A program made the translations under genes and the position numbers. Under the pieces are notes generated by a model. That model was not told where the DNA came from. It did not search any database and saw nothing but the letters and a program-made list of their open reading frames with translations. Positions 13,812 through 16,063 of a stretch of 16,063 nt of DNA are shown piece by piece. This DNA is from an uncultured Bacteroidota bacterium (GTDB lineage: Bacteria; Bacteroidota; Bacteroidia; Chitinophagales; Chitinophagaceae), in assembly GCA_903912405.1 (NCBI GenBank), contig CAIWHF010000227.1, positions 1 to 16,063 of the forward strand, written 5' to 3'. Positions within the stretch are counted from its first letter, which is position 1. The number at the start of each line of letters is the position of its first letter.

Positions 13812-16049
13812 CTAATTTGTTATTAAAATTTTACTATTGAAGTGTTTAGTATTTGAATTTAAAGAAGCATTATATATTCCTGGAGCTAAATCAGGTAAAT
13901 TAACTTTAATTTGCGATGCACCATTATAATCCAAATTTTCAGAAAACAATTCTTGACCTAAAACGTTGGTTATTTTAACTGCATATTTTGAAGCAGGCAA
14001 TTGAGATACATTCCAAACTAATTGATTATTAATAATAGGATTTGATTGTAAAGCAACTGATGCATTTTCCAATAACTCAATACTAGATGGAATAGCTTTT
14101 TTAAATACTATAAATAATCTATTGTTTTTAAATGATGCAGAATCCGCTGTTACATTAAAATTGTATGATGAGGTATCTATCAAACTTATTGATTGCGTAA
14201 GATTTTCATATCTATCTATTAAGAAAGCTTGAATACCATTTTTGGATAAATTATCGGGATTAACATACAACGTGTAATTTTTATTCTTCATTTGTTTAAA
14301 ATCTATTTGCAAAGTATCAGCAACTAACAATTGATCTTTAGTTAAAATACCAAGCGTTGTATCGTGGTATTTAAGACCAATAGTTTCATCCATATTACTT
14401 AATTTCAGTGCATCACCTTTACCAATTTCTTCAGAATACATAGGATCATAAGAAACAACAAAACCATCTTGCGGAGTCAAACCAGCGTTTTTACGATCTG
14501 TTTGATATAAAGAGAACGACAAAGAAGCATCTACTCCATTTGTTCTCATAGTATTAGACAAATTTGTATAGCCACCTTTTGCAGCTTCGGTAAATGTTAA
14601 AGTTGGATTTGCAGCAGTTGTAGTTACAAAGAAAGCTTGTCCCGGTTGTATAAATCTATTAGCAACACCCGCACTAGCAGTACCTTGTTTATTAACAGAA
14701 ACATACGCTCCATTAGTGCCTAATTTGGCATCATAAATGGCATAAGAATCGCCTAAACCAGAACTAGTAACTAAATTCCAATCTATAGTACAAGGATAAG
14801 GATTTGCTACCAAACTGAATTTAGAAGCTGTATTATTTAACGCAGGAGAAGAACTTGAAGTCAATGCAACATTTCCTGTAACTATAGTTCCCGTTGTTCT
14901 TAATGTTGTAGCGCCACTATAATTCGTATTACTTGTTAACGGATGACTTCTATCACCTCTTAAAAACAATAAATAGGGGTTATTTGCTGACATAGTACCT
15001 GAATTTGTAGCTGCAACAGCAACCCAAGCATTAGTAGCATTATTATACGTATACATAGATGACGTACCCATTTGTGACAAATCAAATCCATTAGCACCAG
15101 TTGTTGAACCCGTAATTTGTGTTCCATATCCAGGGTAAGCATTTACATTAGTAGTTGAAGTATTATTTTGACCTTCTTGAAAATTATCATTAATTGAACC
15201 TACTGTATTCAGTTCTGGACAAACTATTCTATAAGCTCTGCCGGTAGTGTTGGAAGGATAATTTCGTTCAATGGTAATATTTCCACTAATAGCTGCACCA
15301 TTTGTAACGGCAGGAATAACTGCTGTAGATGCCCATCCAGTTGATTTTAAAGTTAAGTTAGTTGCTCCACGATTGTTTGCAGTAGAACTTGTAGTTAAAG
15401 TGCCATTTAATAAATTTAGCGTTTTATAAACATCCAATTTGGTACCAATTGTAGCAGATCCAGCAGCAGCTTTATTCATAGTGAAATTCTGCAACTGTTC
15501 ATAAGCTGCTTTAAATTTAACTGTACCAGTAGCACCAGTACTATCCAATATTAAATCAGATGTTGAGGAACCCATAAAAGCGCCACCTGTTCCGCTGATA
15601 GCACCTTTTACATTAGTGATATAGTTGTTAATATTCCAATCTCCTGCAGTAAATGCCACAGTGCCTGAAATGATAATATTCCCCAAAGGTTTAACTCCGC
15701 TTATATTGTTAATAACAACATTGTTTAATCTAGTTGTTGTAGATAAATCTGAAGCAGCTGTTTTGGTTGCTGTACCCCCAATAGTTTGTAAACTTGTGCC
15801 AGCAAATCGAATTGTACCACCTTGCACTGTATGTGGAGTAGTTTGATTATTTACATAATTACCCGTTAAATAAACATCACCTGCATAGGTAAAATTGGAA
15901 TTTATATCATTGGTCATTGCACCACCTATATACAAGGAGGTACCCGTAGCTACAGATAATGTTGTATTCGAATACAGGGCCTGGGAAAAAGCATTGTTAT
16001 ACAAACCTAACAGACATAAACCTATTAAAATAATTACTTTTGAATTCAT
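13812..16049 (-). CDS. Large surface/secreted protein with T9SS type A C-terminal sorting domain
   Basis: A 745-residue exported protein. A signal peptide covers residues 1-22 (NNAFSQ). The long N-terminal and central part is rich in Thr, Asn, Gly and Ser, with short beta-strand repeats of the TLSVATGTSLYIGG and IIISGTVAFTAGDW type, suggesting a beta-solenoid or adhesin-like fold. A further region of SLVANPYPCTIDWNLV character (about 415-430) is frequently seen in Bacteroidota T9SS cargo. The C-terminal domain (about 662-745) has the type A marks: SNPIINNQLVW, KITNVLGQELFSENL, LPDLAPGIY and a final KILI. T9SS moves such proteins across the outer membrane and usually removes this domain. No catalytic motif was found. 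The ATG at 16049 leaves only 14 bp of upstream sequence, so its promoter is outside the window. Confidence 0.88.
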   Translation of the reverse strand: MNSKVIILIGLCLLGLYNNAFSQALYSNTTLSVATGTSLYIGGAMTNDINSNFTYAGDVYLTGNYVNNQTTPHTVQGGTIRFAGTSLQTIGGTATKTAASDLSTTTRLNNVVINNISGVKPLGNIIISGTVAFTAGDWNINNYITNVKGAISGTGGAFMGSSTSDLILDSTGATGTVKFKAAYEQLQNFTMNKAAAGSATIGTKLDVYKTLNLLNGTLTTSSTANNRGATNLTLKSTGWASTAVIPAVTNGAAISGNITIERNYPSNTTGRAYRIVCPELNTVGSINDNFQEGQNNTSTTNVNAYPGYGTQITGSTTGANGFDLSQMGTSSMYTYNNATNAWVAVAATNSGTMSANNPYLLFLRGDRSHPLTSNTNYSGATTLRTTGTIVTGNVALTSSSSPALNNTASKFSLVANPYPCTIDWNLVTSSGLGDSYAIYDAKLGTNGAYVSVNKQGTASAGVANRFIQPGQAFFVTTTAANPTLTFTEAAKGGYTNLSNTMRTNGVDASLSFSLYQTDRKNAGLTPQDGFVVSYDPMYSEEIGKGDALKLSNMDETIGLKYHDTTLGILTKDQLLVADTLQIDFKQMKNKNYTLYVNPDNLSKNGIQAFLIDRYENLTQSISLIDTSSYNFNVTADSASFKNNRLFIVFKKAIPSSIELLENASVALQSNPIINNQLVWNVSQLPASKYAVKITNVLGQELFSENLDYNGASQIKVNLPDLAPGIYNASLNSNTKHFNSKILITN

Positions 16050-16063
16050 GGGTACATTTTTTA

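Noticed and set aside
15625..15846. Plus-strand 73-codon frame inside the T9SS cargo gene
   Set aside because: It runs opposite to a well-supported 745-codon gene, and its composition follows the Thr/Asn-rich codons on the other strand.
1..16063. CRISPR arrays, insertion sequences, tRNA genes and phage or defence genes
   Set aside because: I looked for regular direct repeats, transposase-like proteins, cloverleaf elements and defence-family motifs, and found none.

Overview
The window reads as a chromosomal segment of a low-GC member of the Bacteroidota, probably a Chitinophagia/Sphingobacteriia-type organism. Four things point there. (1) The TAnnTTTG -7 promoter element typical of this phylum recurs upstream of eight transcription units, while purine-rich Shine-Dalgarno sequences are rare. 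(2) One large surface protein ends in a type IX secretion (T9SS) type A C-terminal domain. (3) A tiny protein carries a PID-CTERM-like sorting tail. (4) An ECF sigma factor is paired with a membrane-anchored, low-complexity partner. No tRNA, insertion sequence, phage gene or CRISPR array was seen.

Layout, left to right. 1-1239 (-): an ECF sigma factor followed 6 bp later by a single-TM putative anti-sigma or regulatory partner that runs off the left edge. 1277-3614 (-): a B12 uptake unit made of a -7 box, a cobalamin riboswitch, a BtuB-type TonB-dependent receptor and a UUCG-loop terminator. 3686-5274 (-): rlmB-like rRNA methyltransferase and YebC-family gene, each with its own -7 box and with a UUCG terminator between them. 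5359-6211 (+): a CvfB-type S1 RNA-binding protein, apparently transcribed without a leader. 6331-6757: a 21-bp bidirectional terminator, then the RNase P RNA gene (-). 6777-10024 (-): a tight tolC-suhB-thiL run whose last gene ends 20 bp before the rnpB promoter. 10052-10818 (-): a secreted DUF4377-like protein with its own promoter and terminator. 10911-11477 (+): thymidine kinase, overlapping tail to tail with waaA. 11462-13485 (-): an outer-membrane barrel protein and Kdo transferase WaaA, joined by a 1-nt start/stop overlap. 13521-16049 (-): the T9SS cargo protein, the PID-CTERM peptide and a terminator.

Functionally this is mostly housekeeping (rRNA modification, tRNA processing RNA, translation-associated factors, thiamine and nucleotide salvage kinases, lipid A core synthesis) mixed with cell-envelope functions (B12 receptor, TolC-type channel, barrel protein, T9SS cargo, PID-CTERM peptide). 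The least conventional parts are: the T9SS cargo/PID-CTERM pair; the overlap of the rnpB terminator with the P1 helix; the leaderless cvfB-like promoter; a short ORF between the B12 riboswitch and btuB; a hydrophobic 27-codon ORF behind rnpB; and a secreted protein that seems to join a DUF4377-like and a PrcB-like domain. I saw no clear-cut wholly new system. The best candidates for novelty are these small elements.
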